Part shown: positions 63,718 through 64,000 of the stretch, piece by piece
Numbering within the stretch: the stretch's first letter is position 1
Layout of the letters: each line of letters starts with the position of its first letter
From: JANQNX01 sp965601665
GTDB taxonomy: Bacteria; Pseudomonadota; Gammaproteobacteria; Eutrophobiales; Eutrophobiaceae
NCBI GenBank assembly: GCA_965601665.1
Contig: OZ271833.1
Location: 2,480,001 to 2,544,000, forward strand
Length of the DNA: 64,000 bases
Reading direction: 5' to 3'
Notes under the pieces: generated by a model
Seen by the model: the letters and a program-made list of their open reading frames with translations, nothing else
What the model was told of the DNA's origin: nothing
Databases searched by the model: none
Translations under genes and position numbers: made by a program

Positions 63718-64000
63718 CTAGTCTACTCGATAAATGAGTGACAATTGTATGCGATCAACATTTCCATCCATCTGGTTATATTGTTGCCGGTAGCCATGTA
63801 ACCATTCCACGCCAATTGTGCTATTTAGAGTTGGGTTCCAGATTAAATTGATCGCTGCTGAACCAACGTACTTGTTGATATTACTACCGGCAAAGTCGGT
63901 GTTGATATTTGCATAGCCTAGTCCGACGACCATGGATGAACGCAGCCTGTCAGACCACCAGTGTTGATATGAAAAATGGCCGGATACAATTTCATTTAAA
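63718..64000 (-). CDS. DcaP-like outer-membrane porin, 3' part only
   Basis: The frame is open from the window edge to the stop and covers the last 93 or so residues. It begins within NEIVSGHFSYQHWWSDRLRS and contains INLIWNPTLNSTIGVEWLHG and VDRIQLSLIYRVD, resembling the C-terminal strands of the DcaP porin family, which takes up dicarboxylates. The frame continues past 64000 without a stop, so the ATG at 63933 is internal. Its pairing with an SLC13 carrier supports a carboxylate uptake role. Confidence 0.72.
   Translation of the reverse strand, partial: LNEIVSGHFSYQHWWSDRLRSSMVVGLGYANINTDFAGSNINKYVGSAAINLIWNPTLNSTIGVEWLHGYRQQYNQMDGNVDRIQLSLIYRVD

Overview
The window looks like a chromosomal segment of a Gammaproteobacterium. 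The evidence is conserved gene order: pilMNOPQ-aroK-aroB-dgt-damX-gltB-gltD; a divergent block mrcA-(nucleotidyltransferase-like)-priA-rhodanese-argS-ftsN-like; thiS-thiG-trmB; and cysQ opposite a yrfG-like gene. Base composition is mid-GC by eye and no genus can be named. No integrase, transposase, prophage, CRISPR array or rRNA was found.

Layout. (1) 1-6350: an operon of a YfiR-like periplasmic protein, a 1635-residue hybrid kinase ending in GGDEF-EAL, and an HDOD protein. (2) 6351-10819: an accessory stretch with a more AT-rich PAS-GGDEF-EAL gene, a medium-chain dehydrogenase and an outer-membrane beta-barrel, each bounded by degenerate pieces resembling the 3' half of tRNA-Phe. (3) 10820-14891: an S51 peptidase-like protein, a DUF429-like protein, a PilZ protein, and a second HDOD gene behind a strongly structured leader. 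(4) 15021-22174: five overlapping genes, PqiA/PqiB/PqiC, a LolA-like protein and an MMPL exporter fused to a cyclic-nucleotide-binding domain. (5) 22175-35751: housekeeping genes, nearly all on the minus strand. (6) 35943-51830: type IV pilus assembly, shikimate pathway, dGTPase, DamX-like protein and glutamate synthase. (7) 51929-54746: lactate permease and FMN lactate dehydrogenase. (8) 54795-57361: an uncharacterised four-gene operon built around an ExbB/MotA-like proton channel. (9) 57608-64000: patatin-like protein, cytochrome b561, YceI, macro domain protein, a small membrane protein whose start codon appears to be ATA, a divergent tRNA-Cys-like gene, a sigma-54 type promoter, a small zinc-ribbon ORF, YqeC, an SLC13 permease and the end of a porin cut by the window edge.

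Two themes recur. Cyclic-di-GMP and surface-behaviour signalling appears in the hybrid kinase/GGDEF-EAL, the second GGDEF-EAL, PilZ, two HDOD proteins, a CheY-like regulator and the pilus genes. Envelope maintenance appears in the Pqi/MCE proteins, MMPL, PBP1A, the SPOR proteins and the motor-like operon. The items most worth a second look are the tRNA-Phe-like repeats, the motor-like operon, the phosphorelay/c-di-GMP fusion, and the tRNA-Cys-like gene with altered loop positions.
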